Source: Xaviernesmea oryzae | GTDB lineage: Bacteria; Pseudomonadota; Alphaproteobacteria; Rhizobiales; Rhizobiaceae | Assembly (NCBI RefSeq): GCF_900109605.1 | Contig: NZ_FOAM01000008.1 | Coordinates: 62,001-126,000 of the forward strand | Direction of reading: 5' to 3' | DNA length: 64,000 nucleotides | Part shown: positions 1-8,536 of the stretch, piece by piece | How positions within the stretch are numbered: the stretch's first letter is position 1 | How the letters are laid out: each line of letters begins with the position of its first letter | The notes under the pieces: model-generated | What the model was told of the DNA's origin: nothing | The model's database searches: none | Seen by the model: only the letters and a program-made list of their open reading frames with translations | Position numbers and translations under genes: made by a program

Positions 1-938
1 CGGGGCCTGCCAATCTGGTGGCCGACAAGCTGGACCGGCTGAAACTGCATGTCATTGACCTCAGCGAAGGCGCCGTGCTGGAAACGGGCTGCGTCTATAT
101 CGTGCCGCTGATGGAAAGCCTGGATCTGCCGGAGGGACTTTCGGCCTCTGCCAATCCCAAGAGCTCCACCGGTCGTCTGGATATCTTCACCCGTGTGATC
201 ACCGATCGCGCGCAGGAATTCGACAAGGTACCGTCAGGCTATCGCGGGCCGCTCTATCTCGAAATCAGCCCGCGCACCTTCCCGATCATCGTGCGGCGCG
301 GCTCGCGCCTGTCGCAAATCCGCTTCCGCAGAGGGCTTTCGCTGCTTGCGGAGGCTGAATTGATGGATTTGCATGCCAGCCAGACGCTCGTTGCCAGCGA
401 TGCGCCGAATATATCGGGCGGCGGCATTGCACTGTCGATCGATCTGCGCGGCTCGGGTGCAGACGGGCTGATCGGCTATCGCGGCAAGCGCCACACGGCC
501 GTGGTCGATGTCGACAAGAAGGCGGAGCACGGCATCTATGACTTCTGGGAGCCGCTCTATAGCCGCGGCCGCGAGGACCTGATCCTCGACCCGAACGAAT
601 TCTACATTCTCGTCTCCCGCGAAGCCGTGCATGTTCCGCCTGACTACGCAGCGGAAATGACGCCCTTCGATCCGCTGGTCGGCGAGTTCCGCGTGCATTA
701 TGCCGGCTTCTTCGATCCCGGCTTCGGCCATGCCTCGGCCGGCGGCACCGGAAGCCGCGCCGTGCTCGAGGTGCGCAGCCATGAAGTGCCCTTCATCCTG
801 GAGCACGGGCAGATCATCGGCCGCCTGGTCTATGAACATATGCTCGCGCGGCCTGACAGTCTTTACGGCAGCGGTCTCGGCTCGCATTATCAGGCACAGG
901 GGCTGAAGCTCTCCAAGCATTTTCGCGCCGAAGGCTGA
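1..938 (+). CDS. dcd: 2'-deoxycytidine 5'-triphosphate deaminase (5' partial)
   Basis: dCTP deaminase converts dCTP to dUTP in the cytosol and feeds dTMP synthesis. The reading frame is open from base 3 with no start inside the window, so the N-terminus lies upstream; a GTG at 18 is internal. The visible 300-odd residues contain the family signature around NPKSSTGRLDIFTRV and the YRGPLYLEISPRTFPI stretch, followed by a second, related dCTP-deaminase-like half (FYILVSREAVHVPP, then GFFDPGFGHASAGG). This two-part architecture is the long form typical of rhizobia, compared with about 190 residues for the E. coli enzyme. It ends 78 bases before the tRNA gene. Family assignment is firm; full length cannot be judged here. 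Confidence 0.93.
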   Translation, partial: GPANLVADKLDRLKLHVIDLSEGAVLETGCVYIVPLMESLDLPEGLSASANPKSSTGRLDIFTRVITDRAQEFDKVPSGYRGPLYLEISPRTFPIIVRRGSRLSQIRFRRGLSLLAEAELMDLHASQTLVASDAPNISGGGIALSIDLRGSGADGLIGYRGKRHTAVVDVDKKAEHGIYDFWEPLYSRGREDLILDPNEFYILVSREAVHVPPDYAAEMTPFDPLVGEFRVHYAGFFDPGFGHASAGGTGSRAVLEVRSHEVPFILEHGQIIGRLVYEHMLARPDSLYGSGLGSHYQAQGLKLSKHFRAEG

Positions 939-1016
939 GCGCCAAGGCCATCCGATCGGCCCTGGCCGCTCTTGACAGCTGCCGTCCTATGATGGAAACG
1001 TGGCGCCACAGGCCGT

Positions 1017-1090
1017 GCGGGTATGATGTAATGGTAGCCTGTCAGCTTCCCAAGCTGAACGCGCGGGTTCGATTCCCGCTACCCGCTCCA
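1017..1090 (+). tRNA. tRNA-Gly (anticodon CCC)
   Basis: A 74-nt cloverleaf can be folded by eye. The 7-bp acceptor stem is GCGGGTA (1017-1023) pairing with TACCCGC ending at 1086, followed by T and an encoded CCA (1088-1090). The anticodon stem TCAGC/GCTGA encloses the loop TTCCCAA, giving anticodon CCC at 1049-1051, which reads GGG glycine codons. The T arm carries GGTTCGATTCC. It stands alone downstream of dcd. Confidence 0.95.
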
Positions 1091-1194
1091 TCAACGATTT
1101 CAAAATTTTATGGCCGGCGCTTAAGACTGTTTCGGAGACGGCTTTACAGCCTCTGTTCTCTGTCAGTCTGTTTCTCAAGCGGCGATGGAGTGTT

Positions 1195-3141
1195 TCAACT
1201 TGCCACGGGAGGCTCCCTGCGCGCGGTTTGCACGACACGATGAGGGGTCTTGTTCCAGGCAAAGGGCTTGCTGCGCAGTTCGAAGATGGCGCGCCAGGCG
1301 GCGTAGGACATGATCAGCCAGTAGAACGGAAGCCTGCGCCAGCGCCGGCCAAGGGCGTGGCGCTCCCAGCGCCGCATCGACCGGAGGCCGAGAAGAAGCT
1401 GGATCAGGTAGCATCCGAACGCATTGCAGAGATCGACGACGATCAGAGCCGATGCGACGACGCTATCGCCGGGTAAGAGATCGAAGCTCAGCAGCAGGCC
1501 GAGATAGGCGATGAAGCCGAACAGCAAAGGATGGCTGAGGGCGGCGATAAGCAGGCCTGCCATCAGGATCTGAAGGGTGAGAAAGCCGCGCCATCCGACC
1601 TGCGCGACCAGCTTTCCCGGCGCGCGCATGCAGACAAGCCAGGTTTGCAGCCAGCCCTTGAACCAGCGGGTGCGCTGGCGGATCCAGACATCGCGCTCGG
1701 TCGGCGCATCCTCATAGGTCGGGGACGTGAGAATCTGTGTTCTGAGGCCGTATCGGGCCAGCCGGATCCCGAGATCGGCATCTTCGGTGACGTTGAAAGG
1801 ATCCCAGCTGCCGACTTGGCGCAGCGCTGCGGTGCGGAAGTGATTGGAGGTGCCGCCGAGCGGCAGCGGCAGGCCTGCCGCTGCAAGGCGCGGCAGAAGA
1901 CCACGAAACAGCGCGGCATATTCGAGCGCGAACAGCGCCGAGAGCCAGCTTTCTCCGCCATTGGTGATGATGATCGGTGCCTGCAGGCAGGCGACGTCGG
2001 CAGGGGCCTGGCGAAATCCTTGCCAGGCTTCCTCAAGCTGGCCGCGCGCTGGACGATCCTCCGCATCGTAAACCGCCACAAACTCGCCTCTTACCCCTTC
2101 CAGCCCGTAATTCAGCGCCTTGGGTTTGGTGCGCGGAAGCGAGGGCGGGACTTCGACGATCTCGTATTGTGCGCCCAGCGGCAGGGCGCGAAGCGCGGCA
2201 AGCGTGGGGGTGTCGTCGGCTTCGCAAAGCAGCTTGATGTCGAGCCGGCTCGCCGGCCAGTCCAGCCGGTCAAGCGCCGCAACCAGCTGCCCGACCACCG
2301 CCTCCTCCCGATAGAGCGCGACGAGGATCGAATAGACGGGGCGCGGCGCGTGATCCCCTGCTGGCTGAGGCTCCGTTGCGCTTGCAGCTTCATCCCTGGA
2401 CATTCTGGCAAAAGCGCTCAGGCGCAACAAAAAGCCGGCTAAGTGAATAAATGCCAAAGCGAGATGGATCGCCAAAAGCGTGGCGAGCGGCGCCATGATC
2501 AGCGCGATCAGAAGCATGGCCGTTCCCATGCCGGCCAGGAAGCCTTGTTGTCCCCAGAAGGTGATACGGGCGCTGAGAAGCGGTTGCGTGTCAAACAGAC
2601 TGTCGGTCGCCTTCTTCAGTCGGCGCTGAGCTCCTGCCTGCCACACGGCCCGACGCAGCCGGCGCGGCGTGGTGATAGCCAGCATGGCGCGCAGGCTCGG
2701 ACGAGCCTCGATATGCGCCGCAATGGAGCCGAGGTCGCGCAGGCGGGGAACGATCAGTTGAATCGGAGGCCGGGTTGGCGGCGTCAGCCGCAAGCTTTCC
2801 GGGCGCAGAAGCTGGGTGTCGAGAAAGGCGCTGTCGCGCACATGATCCGGATCGATCGCGTCGAGGAAGGCGAGACCGAGCTGCTGCGCCACGGCGCGAT
2901 AATATGTCTCTTCTTCCGCTTGGCCGAGAGCGATCAACTCGCCTTCCACGGAGGTGCCGTGCGCGCGCGCTGCCTGCAGGGCGCGCTCAAGCAGCGGCGT
3001 GGGGAGTCCCAGCGCGGAAAGCGCGGCCTGTTCGTTGGACAGGTGAGAGAGTTCAGGTAGCAGAGCAGGCGACGACGGCTCATTCAGGGCCAATCCGGCG
3101 GTGGCCATGGACAGACTTGCAGGGTAGACTGGCCCGTGCAT
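1195..3141 (-). CDS. membrane glycosyltransferase family 2 with N-terminal MshEN-like domain
   Basis: Predicted 648-residue inner-membrane processive-type glycosyltransferase. Residues of about 30-150 (LSNEQAALSALGLPTPLLERAL through the YRAVAQQLGLAFLDAID stretch) look like the MshEN/type II secretion ATPase N-terminal domain, which in other proteins binds cyclic di-GMP. Two hydrophobic segments follow, then a GT-A catalytic domain with YSILVALYREE, a DAED metal-binding motif, TEDADLG as the base region, and QRTRW (the Q-x-x-R-W motif of cellulose/hyaluronan-synthase-like enzymes), and then further membrane helices. The ATG at 3141 is preferred because GGAG lies 5-6 bases upstream; an ATG at 3108 is the alternative, and the open frame extending to 3498 is not needed. 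The polymer made is unknown. It is divergent from the binding protein at 3215. Confidence 0.85.
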   Translation of the reverse strand: MHGPVYPASLSMATAGLALNEPSSPALLPELSHLSNEQAALSALGLPTPLLERALQAARAHGTSVEGELIALGQAEEETYYRAVAQQLGLAFLDAIDPDHVRDSAFLDTQLLRPESLRLTPPTRPPIQLIVPRLRDLGSIAAHIEARPSLRAMLAITTPRRLRRAVWQAGAQRRLKKATDSLFDTQPLLSARITFWGQQGFLAGMGTAMLLIALIMAPLATLLAIHLALAFIHLAGFLLRLSAFARMSRDEAASATEPQPAGDHAPRPVYSILVALYREEAVVGQLVAALDRLDWPASRLDIKLLCEADDTPTLAALRALPLGAQYEIVEVPPSLPRTKPKALNYGLEGVRGEFVAVYDAEDRPARGQLEEAWQGFRQAPADVACLQAPIIITNGGESWLSALFALEYAALFRGLLPRLAAAGLPLPLGGTSNHFRTAALRQVGSWDPFNVTEDADLGIRLARYGLRTQILTSPTYEDAPTERDVWIRQRTRWFKGWLQTWLVCMRAPGKLVAQVGWRGFLTLQILMAGLLIAALSHPLLFGFIAYLGLLLSFDLLPGDSVVASALIVVDLCNAFGCYLIQLLLGLRSMRRWERHALGRRWRRLPFYWLIMSYAAWRAIFELRSKPFAWNKTPHRVVQTARREPPVAS

Positions 3142-3214
3142 GCACACTCCGTCGCCGCCGCGGATGCATGGTCGAAGAGGACGGCAGGCTATCGATGACA
3201 TCATGCACATTTTT

Positions 3215-4153
3215 ATGAGACGCAGAGCTGCGGCGGATGTCCGTGCAGGACGCGCCAATGGGCCTGATCCCGAGGGCATCATAACCGCGATCTGCCGGAT
3301 TGCATCCCTTAAATTTAAGAAATATATAATTTTATGGATGCTTATGTGCCTTGGGGCGGTCTGTCCCGCGATGGCGGATGATCTTGCCCTGTTGCCACTG
3401 ACCTTCGACACCCGCGAGCGGATCACCAAGCCGGATCTCCAGGGAGTTGCCCGTCTGCGCTTCCTGACGACGGTCGATTTTCCGCCCTTCAATTTCATCG
3501 ATCAGGATGGCCGCCTCGCTGGCTTCCACATCGATCTGGCCCGGGAAATCTGCCGTGTCCTGGCGATCGAATCACGATGCCAGATCCAGGCCCTGACCTT
3601 TGACGAGCTCCGGCCGGCGCTGGATAGCGGAGAAGGCGAGGCGTTGATCGCCGGCCTCAAGGTGACGGCGGAGCTCAGGCGCGCCTATGCCTTTTCCCGG
3701 CCTTTTCTGAAGCTTCCGGCGCGGTTTGTCGGCAATCGTGCGCGGCTGAAGGGCGCAACGTCGCCTGCGGCCCTGTCCGGGCAGCCCGTGGGCGTGGTGG
3801 CCGGCACGGCGCATGAGGCGATGGCCAAGGCCTTCTTCCCCGATCTCGACCGCCGCAGCTTTCCGGATCGGCCGGCGGTGCTGGCGGCCTTGAAGGATGG
3901 CAGCATCGCAGCGACATTCGGCGACGGCGTTCAGCTCGGTTTCTGGACGGCTTCGGCCGAGGCCGCCAATTGCTGCATGCTCTTGGAGGGCGCTTATGTC
4001 TCGGACAACTTCCTCGGCGAAGGACTGACGATCACCCTGCGCAAGGATGAGCCGGTGCTGACCCAGGCAATCGATCATGCGCTTCTGGAGCTTGCCCGTA
4101 GCGGCCGGCTCAATGAGCTTTATCTGCGCTATTTTCCGATGGGGCTTTTTTAA
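3215..4153 (+). CDS. periplasmic amino-acid-type solute-binding protein (SBP family 3)
   Basis: A type 3 extracellular solute-binding protein. The core begins RLRFLTTVDFPPFNF and continues with GFHIDLAREICRVL and a second lobe ending in LNELYLRYFPMGLF, the usual layout for polar amino acid ABC receptors. A signal peptide with a KFKK n-region and hydrophobic IILWMLMCLGAV core ending PAMA-DD lies about 40 residues after the ATG at 3215, so the true start is uncertain: ATG codons at 3203 and 3215 are in frame, and the next ATG lies inside the hydrophobic core. The DNA at 3305-3345 is strikingly AT-rich. No permease or ATPase gene is adjacent, so it is an orphan receptor, possibly a sensor-type binding protein. 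Confidence 0.78.
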   Translation: MRRRAAADVRAGRANGPDPEGIITAICRIASLKFKKYIILWMLMCLGAVCPAMADDLALLPLTFDTRERITKPDLQGVARLRFLTTVDFPPFNFIDQDGRLAGFHIDLAREICRVLAIESRCQIQALTFDELRPALDSGEGEALIAGLKVTAELRRAYAFSRPFLKLPARFVGNRARLKGATSPAALSGQPVGVVAGTAHEAMAKAFFPDLDRRSFPDRPAVLAALKDGSIAATFGDGVQLGFWTASAEAANCCMLLEGAYVSDNFLGEGLTITLRKDEPVLTQAIDHALLELARSGRLNELYLRYFPMGLF

Positions 4154-4190
4154 GGAAAGCTGGGCGGGCCGGAGGCCACGAAGCGATTTC

Positions 4191-4622
4191 TCAGCGGTCT
4201 GATCGGCCGACAAGACTGCGGCTGCGGGCGATGGCGGCGCGTTCCAGCGCGGCACAAACGAGCCGGTCCAGGCCAAGACGTTCGCGCAGCATATCGAGAA
4301 GCCGCATCTCTTCCCGTTTGAAATGGCCATCTGCGGCCGCAAGCTCGGCGCCCAGCGCATAGGCCGTCTCGCAAAGCTGGCCGGGCAGGGCCTCGCGCAC
4401 GACTTCGAGGGTGATGTCGAGACCCTCGGGACCGGAGATCAATACGGCGCATTCGCGCGCTGCCGCTACCAGCCTGTCATCATCGAAGTCGGCAAAGATC
4501 GGCAAAGCCCGCACGATATGGCCGATCCGCTTCAACTCGGGATCGCTCATCACCGCATCGGCGGCCGAGACCATTACCATGACATAGACGAGGGCTTCCT
4601 GGGCGGTGGGGCTGCTGAACAT
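4191..4622 (-). CDS. TerB-family tellurite resistance-like protein
   Basis: A 143-residue helical cytosolic protein of the TerB/DjlA N-terminal type. The sequence shows the two related helical halves, with acidic SDPELKRIG and ADGHFKREEM motifs that correspond to the metal-binding repeats in TerB proteins. The start is taken at ATG 4622, giving MFSSPTAQEAL; an in-frame GTG at 4631 would add three residues. It is a single gene, convergent with the binding-protein gene (37 bases between the stops). Actual tellurite resistance is not implied, since the family is mostly of unknown function in rhizobia. Confidence 0.8.
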   Translation of the reverse strand: MFSSPTAQEALVYVMVMVSAADAVMSDPELKRIGHIVRALPIFADFDDDRLVAAARECAVLISGPEGLDITLEVVREALPGQLCETAYALGAELAAADGHFKREEMRLLDMLRERLGLDRLVCAALERAAIARSRSLVGRSDR

Positions 4623-4769
4623 GGCAATCACGTATGAAGGAGGATAAGGGAGGTCTATCGCGGTTCGGACCGGATTGACAGGCCTTGCGAGAGCCGCCCA
4701 TACCGCGCCTGTTTGAAGATGCTGCCGACCGTCAAGCTTGAGGTGATCGGCCGATATCGTCCCAAGCCG

Positions 4770-5666
4770 TCAAGGGCTGGCCGGCGGCTCGGCACTGTCT
4801 GCGGGGTTCGCGGTTGCATCATCAGGGGCGGTGTCGATCGCCTCCTGCATGCGCTTGGCTTCGTCCTTGCGCGGGTCTTCGCCGAAAAAGCCGAGCTTGG
4901 CGGCGCGCGCCTTTTCGACCACGGGCGCCAGATCAGAGCCTTCGGGCACGTCTGCCCAGCCCTGGCTTGCGAGCCATTGCGTAGGATCGTCGCCGCCGAC
5001 GGAGCATTTTGCCGTGACCGGCGGATCCTTGGCCAGCTGATGTTCCGGCAGCATCAAATCCTTGGGCAAGGTGCAGACGAAGGCGCGGGCGCGCACGAAG
5101 TTGCGGAAGGCGGTGCGGGCCAGCGCGCCACAAGGCCAGCTGTCACGTCCGACGCCGCAGCGCCGCTTCGGATCTTCAGGAACCAGGCCGGCAAGCTGCA
5201 CGCGATATTCGGGAAAGCGGATCAGGCCTGCGGCGAGCACGATCGGATGGCGCAACACGACATCCCGACGTTCGCTGGAGGCGAGCATGTCCAATTCGCT
5301 GGATGCGGATTGCGCCGGTGACGCGGTCTCGCTGCCGGCAGGCGCACTGTTCGGCGGGGGCAGGGGCGCGGTGGTGACGGGTGCCGGAGAGGCGGCAAGA
5401 GGAGATGCTCCCGCCTTTGGCTCTCCGGAGGATTGGGCTTGGTCCGAGGTCTTGGTGTCCGGTTCGCCCGTTGAGGAGGCGTCGTCCGATCCGGCCAGGG
5501 CGGCGACCGGGTCTTCGCTGCCGGGCATGGTCTCTGGCGTTTCGAGGGCAAGCGAGGGGCCGGCCGCCTCCCGCGTGCGGATCGAGGCTGCACCGCCCCA
5601 GACGATCAGGGTGGTGGCGAGGAGGCAGGCCAAACCGCCGCCGGTGGAAACAAGGGCGCGCCGCAT
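4770..5666 (-). CDS. SNase-like (thermonuclease-fold) exported protein
   Basis: A 298-residue protein with an N-terminal membrane anchor or signal segment (about residues 8-28, LACLLATTLIVWGGA), a Pro/Ala/Ser-rich low-complexity linker to about residue 125, and a C-terminal domain of the staphylococcal-nuclease family as found in rhizobia. The landmarks are YRVQLAGLVP, CGVGRDSWPCG, a Cys-containing FVCTLP strand, and a terminal helix KARAAKLGFFGE. The exact nuclease catalytic triad is not obvious, so it may be non-catalytic. It starts one base after the stop of the S24 repressor gene, which suggests one transcript and translational coupling. Confidence 0.7.
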   Translation of the reverse strand: MRRALVSTGGGLACLLATTLIVWGGAASIRTREAAGPSLALETPETMPGSEDPVAALAGSDDASSTGEPDTKTSDQAQSSGEPKAGASPLAASPAPVTTAPLPPPNSAPAGSETASPAQSASSELDMLASSERRDVVLRHPIVLAAGLIRFPEYRVQLAGLVPEDPKRRCGVGRDSWPCGALARTAFRNFVRARAFVCTLPKDLMLPEHQLAKDPPVTAKCSVGGDDPTQWLASQGWADVPEGSDLAPVVEKARAAKLGFFGEDPRKDEAKRMQEAIDTAPDDATANPADSAEPPASP

Positions 5667-5667
5667 C

Positions 5668-6324
5668 CTACTGGCTCGCCCAGAGAATGCGGGCGATCCA
5701 CTCCACCTGCGCCGGCTCGAAGCTGCGGTTGGGATGTTCGGGATTGAGCGAATGAAGCTCGATGGAGCGCGCGCTCTGGCGCATCAGAATCTTGGCCATG
5801 ACTTCACCTTCCGTGGTCTTGACCACCACGCGGTCGCCCCGGCGCACAGGCGCGCCCGGCTCCACGATCAGAACATCGCCATCGCGATAAAGCGGCATCA
5901 TGCTGTCGCCCTGCACCTCCAGCGCATAGACGCCCTGCTTGATGCCGGAGGCCGTGGGGAAATCCACCATGTCCCAGCCTTGCCCGGCGGGAAAGCCGCT
6001 ATCGTCGAAAAAACCGCCGGCGCCGGCCTGGGCGAAGCCGATCAACGGAATGGCCGGCAGCGCTGCGGAAGCAGGCGTGGCCACCGGCGCGCGCTCGCCT
6101 TTCAGCACGTCCATGAACTGGTCGATGGTCGCGCCCGTTGCTTCCAGGATCTTGGCGACCGATTCGGTGGAGGGCCAGCGCTCCCGTCCGTCGGCAGAGC
6201 GGCGCTTGGACTTGTTGAAGGCGGTGGCATCGAGCCCGGCACGGCGCGCCAGCCCCGACGGCGTCAGCCGGTGGCGCTCGGCCAGCGCATCGATGGCGCT
6301 CCAGATCCCCTCATGTGACAGCAT
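5668..6324 (-). CDS. XRE/LexA-like S24-family transcriptional repressor
   Basis: A 218-residue regulator with an N-terminal helix-turn-helix (HRLTPSGLARRAGLDATAF) and a C-terminal S24 autoprotease/dimerization domain. The nucleophile is the Ser of GDSMMPLYRDGD and the general-base Lys lies in VVVKTTEGEVMAK; both are present, so self-cleavage is plausible. This is the phage C2/LexA-like repressor architecture, yet no phage genes are near. ATG 6324 (MLSHEGIWSAID) fits the HTH start; the frame extending upstream to 6381 is unlikely to be coding. It is followed after one base by the SNase-like gene. Confidence 0.85.
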   Translation of the reverse strand: MLSHEGIWSAIDALAERHRLTPSGLARRAGLDATAFNKSKRRSADGRERWPSTESVAKILEATGATIDQFMDVLKGERAPVATPASAALPAIPLIGFAQAGAGGFFDDSGFPAGQGWDMVDFPTASGIKQGVYALEVQGDSMMPLYRDGDVLIVEPGAPVRRGDRVVVKTTEGEVMAKILMRQSARSIELHSLNPEHPNRSFEPAQVEWIARILWASQ

Positions 6325-6773
6325 GCTCGATAAGCCCCAGATCGAAAGCCGGGCACGCAAGCCGCGCGCTCCCGAATGCAACAGGACAAGCGTGGCCTGA
6401 AAAGGGCGAACGCTTCAAGGTGAAAGGCGGCTTTTCCCGGCGTGCCGCACAGAAAACGAAAGACCAATCCGACGAGGCTCTGCCCTTGGCGGTGGACGCC
6501 GATATGGCTTGAGCGCGGGCCGCCTGTGCGAGCGAACGAAAAGCGCGGAAGAAATGCCGATAACCTAGCTGAAAGGCCACTTAAGAGCAAGATGGAGAGG
6601 AAAATAATCCTTTTATCGCCGACGCCGTCGCCTTATCGCGCAAGCGCGTTTGACTTGCCGTCGCCCGGCTCTACCCTTCGGCAGACGATCGGGAGCAGGT
6701 CATACAGCATGGCCGGCTTTCCATCGCCCGCGCCGCCCGGCTGCGGTGATGGCTTCAACTGGCGAGATTATCC
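6325..6773. other. intergenic region, no gene recognised
   Basis: A stretch of about 450 bases between the divergent S24 repressor gene and the cation antiporter gene. It contains short open frames on both strands but none with recognisable protein character. An AT-rich segment near 6590-6625 is the best candidate for promoter elements. No palindrome strong enough to call as the S24 operator was seen. Confidence 0.5.
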
Positions 6774-8000
6774 GTGCCCCTGTCCCTGCTTCGCTCCGAA
6801 TGGAGCCTCCTGATTGCAATTGGCGCTGCTCTCATCGGGTTTGCCTTCGAGCACAGCCTGATGGAGGCCGGCCGCTTCGCCGCACTTGCCGGTGCTGGTC
6901 TTCTCGTCGCCGCGATCATCGTCGCATCGATGCGCGTGGCTCACCATGCGGAAATGTTGGCCGTCAAGGTTGGTGATCCCTATGGCACGATGATCCTGAC
7001 CTTGTCGGCGGTGCTGGTCGAGGTCGTCATCCTTGCGATCCTGATGAGCGGAGAGAGTTCGCCGACCCTGGTGCGCGATACGATCTATGCGGCCGTCATG
7101 CTCGACATCAACGGCATTCTCGGCCTTGCCGCCCTGCTTGGCGGGCTGAAACACGGCGAACAGCCCTATAATGACGATTCCAGCCGCACCTATTCGGTGA
7201 TGATCCTCACGGCCATGGGCATTTCCATGATCGTGCCGGAATTCGTGCCGGAGGCGAAGTGGCATTTCTATTCCGGCTTCACCATCGTGGCGATGGTGAC
7301 ACTCTATGCCGTCTTCCTGCGCATGCAGGTTGGTGCGCACAGCTATTTCTTCAGCTACAGCTATCCCAATCGAAACCGCCGCAAGCCCCAGGCTGCAGCG
7401 CTGCCGGTTGGCCAAGGTTCGGCGCCGGCGCGCGCCTTGCCGGCGGCGCCGGAAGCGTCGGCTGCCGCCGGCACTCCGCCATCCGGCACCAGCCAGCCAG
7501 CCGCCGCCGTGTCCGAGGAGGATGCCAGCCATCCCGGCGAGGATGCGCCAGCGGGTTTTTCGATCGCCATCCTGGTCTTCGGCGTGGTGATCATCGGCAT
7601 TCTCGCGGAACTCATGTCGGCCCTCCTGACCGAGGGCCTGCGGGACACCGGCGCTCCGCCCGTTCTCACCGCGCTGGTGGTGGCGACCATTTCCGCCGCG
7701 CCGGAAATCATGACCGCGATGCGCGCGGCGCTCGCCAACCGCATGCAGGCCGTGGTCAATATCGCGCTTGGAGCCTCGCTCTCCACCGTCATCCTGACCG
7801 TCTCGGTGATGGAGGCGATCGCGCTCTTTACCGGCCAGCCCTTCATCATGGCGATGACGCCGGTTCAGACGGTGATGGTCACGATCACGCTGATCGCCGC
7901 CGCTATCAACCTCAATGACGGCGAGACCAATGCGATCGAAGGCATGACCCATTTCGTGCTCTTCGCCACCTTCATCATGCTCTCCGTGCTGGGGCTTTGA
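6774..8000 (+). CDS. ChaA-type calcium (sodium)/proton antiporter
   Basis: A 408-residue inner-membrane exchanger of the CaCA superfamily, expelling Ca2+ or Na+ in exchange for protons. The two inverted halves each carry an acidic alpha-repeat: ILTLSAVLVEVVILAILM near residue 85 and ALVVATISAAPEIMTAMRAALANR near residue 300. They are separated by a Pro/Ala-rich cytoplasmic loop (about residues 200-260). The start is GTG 6774, preceded by GGCGAG; no better in-frame ATG exists. It is monocistronic and is followed directly by a large hairpin. Confidence 0.88.
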   Translation: MPLSLLRSEWSLLIAIGAALIGFAFEHSLMEAGRFAALAGAGLLVAAIIVASMRVAHHAEMLAVKVGDPYGTMILTLSAVLVEVVILAILMSGESSPTLVRDTIYAAVMLDINGILGLAALLGGLKHGEQPYNDDSSRTYSVMILTAMGISMIVPEFVPEAKWHFYSGFTIVAMVTLYAVFLRMQVGAHSYFFSYSYPNRNRRKPQAAALPVGQGSAPARALPAAPEASAAAGTPPSGTSQPAAAVSEEDASHPGEDAPAGFSIAILVFGVVIIGILAELMSALLTEGLRDTGAPPVLTALVVATISAAPEIMTAMRAALANRMQAVVNIALGASLSTVILTVSVMEAIALFTGQPFIMAMTPVQTVMVTITLIAAAINLNDGETNAIEGMTHFVLFATFIMLSVLGL

Positions 8001-8054
8001 TACCGGGTCTCGCTGATAGAAGTCCTATGGGTTCCTATCAGCGAGACCCGGTAT
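8000..8054. repeat. perfect inverted repeat, 20-bp arms, 15-nt loop
   Basis: The arms at 8000-8019 and 8035-8054 are exact reverse complements (core CCGGGTCTCGCTGATAG), separated by 15 bases. The left arm starts on the last base of the antiporter stop codon. There is no T-run on either side, so it is not a classical intrinsic terminator, although it would form a very stable RNA hairpin in either direction. It could act as an mRNA 3'-end stabiliser, a bidirectional terminator or a dispersed palindromic element. Confidence 0.9.
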
Positions 8055-8536
8055 AAGCACCGCGCCGAAAATCGAAGTCAGCGAGCCTTGGCATATGGCG
8101 TACGCGTCTTTCAGACGACGATGCGCATCCAGACCCGGCATGTCTGCCATCAAGGCTACATCATCTCCTTGCTAAAATAAGTGCGTGTCTGGTCGGCCCC
8201 TCGAGCCGCATGTCGGCCACTCCTGCGGTCGAAGCCCTATTCGTATGAATAATACGATCATTGTCATGTCTGCGTCATTCACGCTCGCTAATGAACGGCC
8301 GGGGCAAAACAGGGGCCGGAAGACGATGTCGAACTAAGTGATCACCAAGGCCTCGCGGCGCGTTGCCCGCGCCTGCCTTTACAGCCGGCCTTTGGCCGAA
8401 GAGCGCATGCGCTTGCCAGCCAGCCTTCGGAAGAGGCCCCCCAACCTCCCGCCGCATCTGCGGTCGGCCGTCTTCGAGCGCGGCCGATGACGTGGGATCT
8501 CGGCCAAAATCCTCTTGTTAGCAAAGAGACACTGTC
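8055..8536. other. long 5' region of the autotransporter gene
   Basis: No gene is recognised in these 480 bases. A small inverted repeat TCGTAT-N5-ATACGA lies at 8241-8257 in the most AT-rich part (8230-8260) and may mark the promoter or an operator. If transcription starts there, the mRNA would have a leader of about 280 nt. Confidence 0.5.

Noticed and set aside
6311-6580. Small minus-strand frame upstream of the S24 repressor
   Set aside because: It overlaps the repressor start in another frame and shows no plausible ribosome-binding site or protein character.
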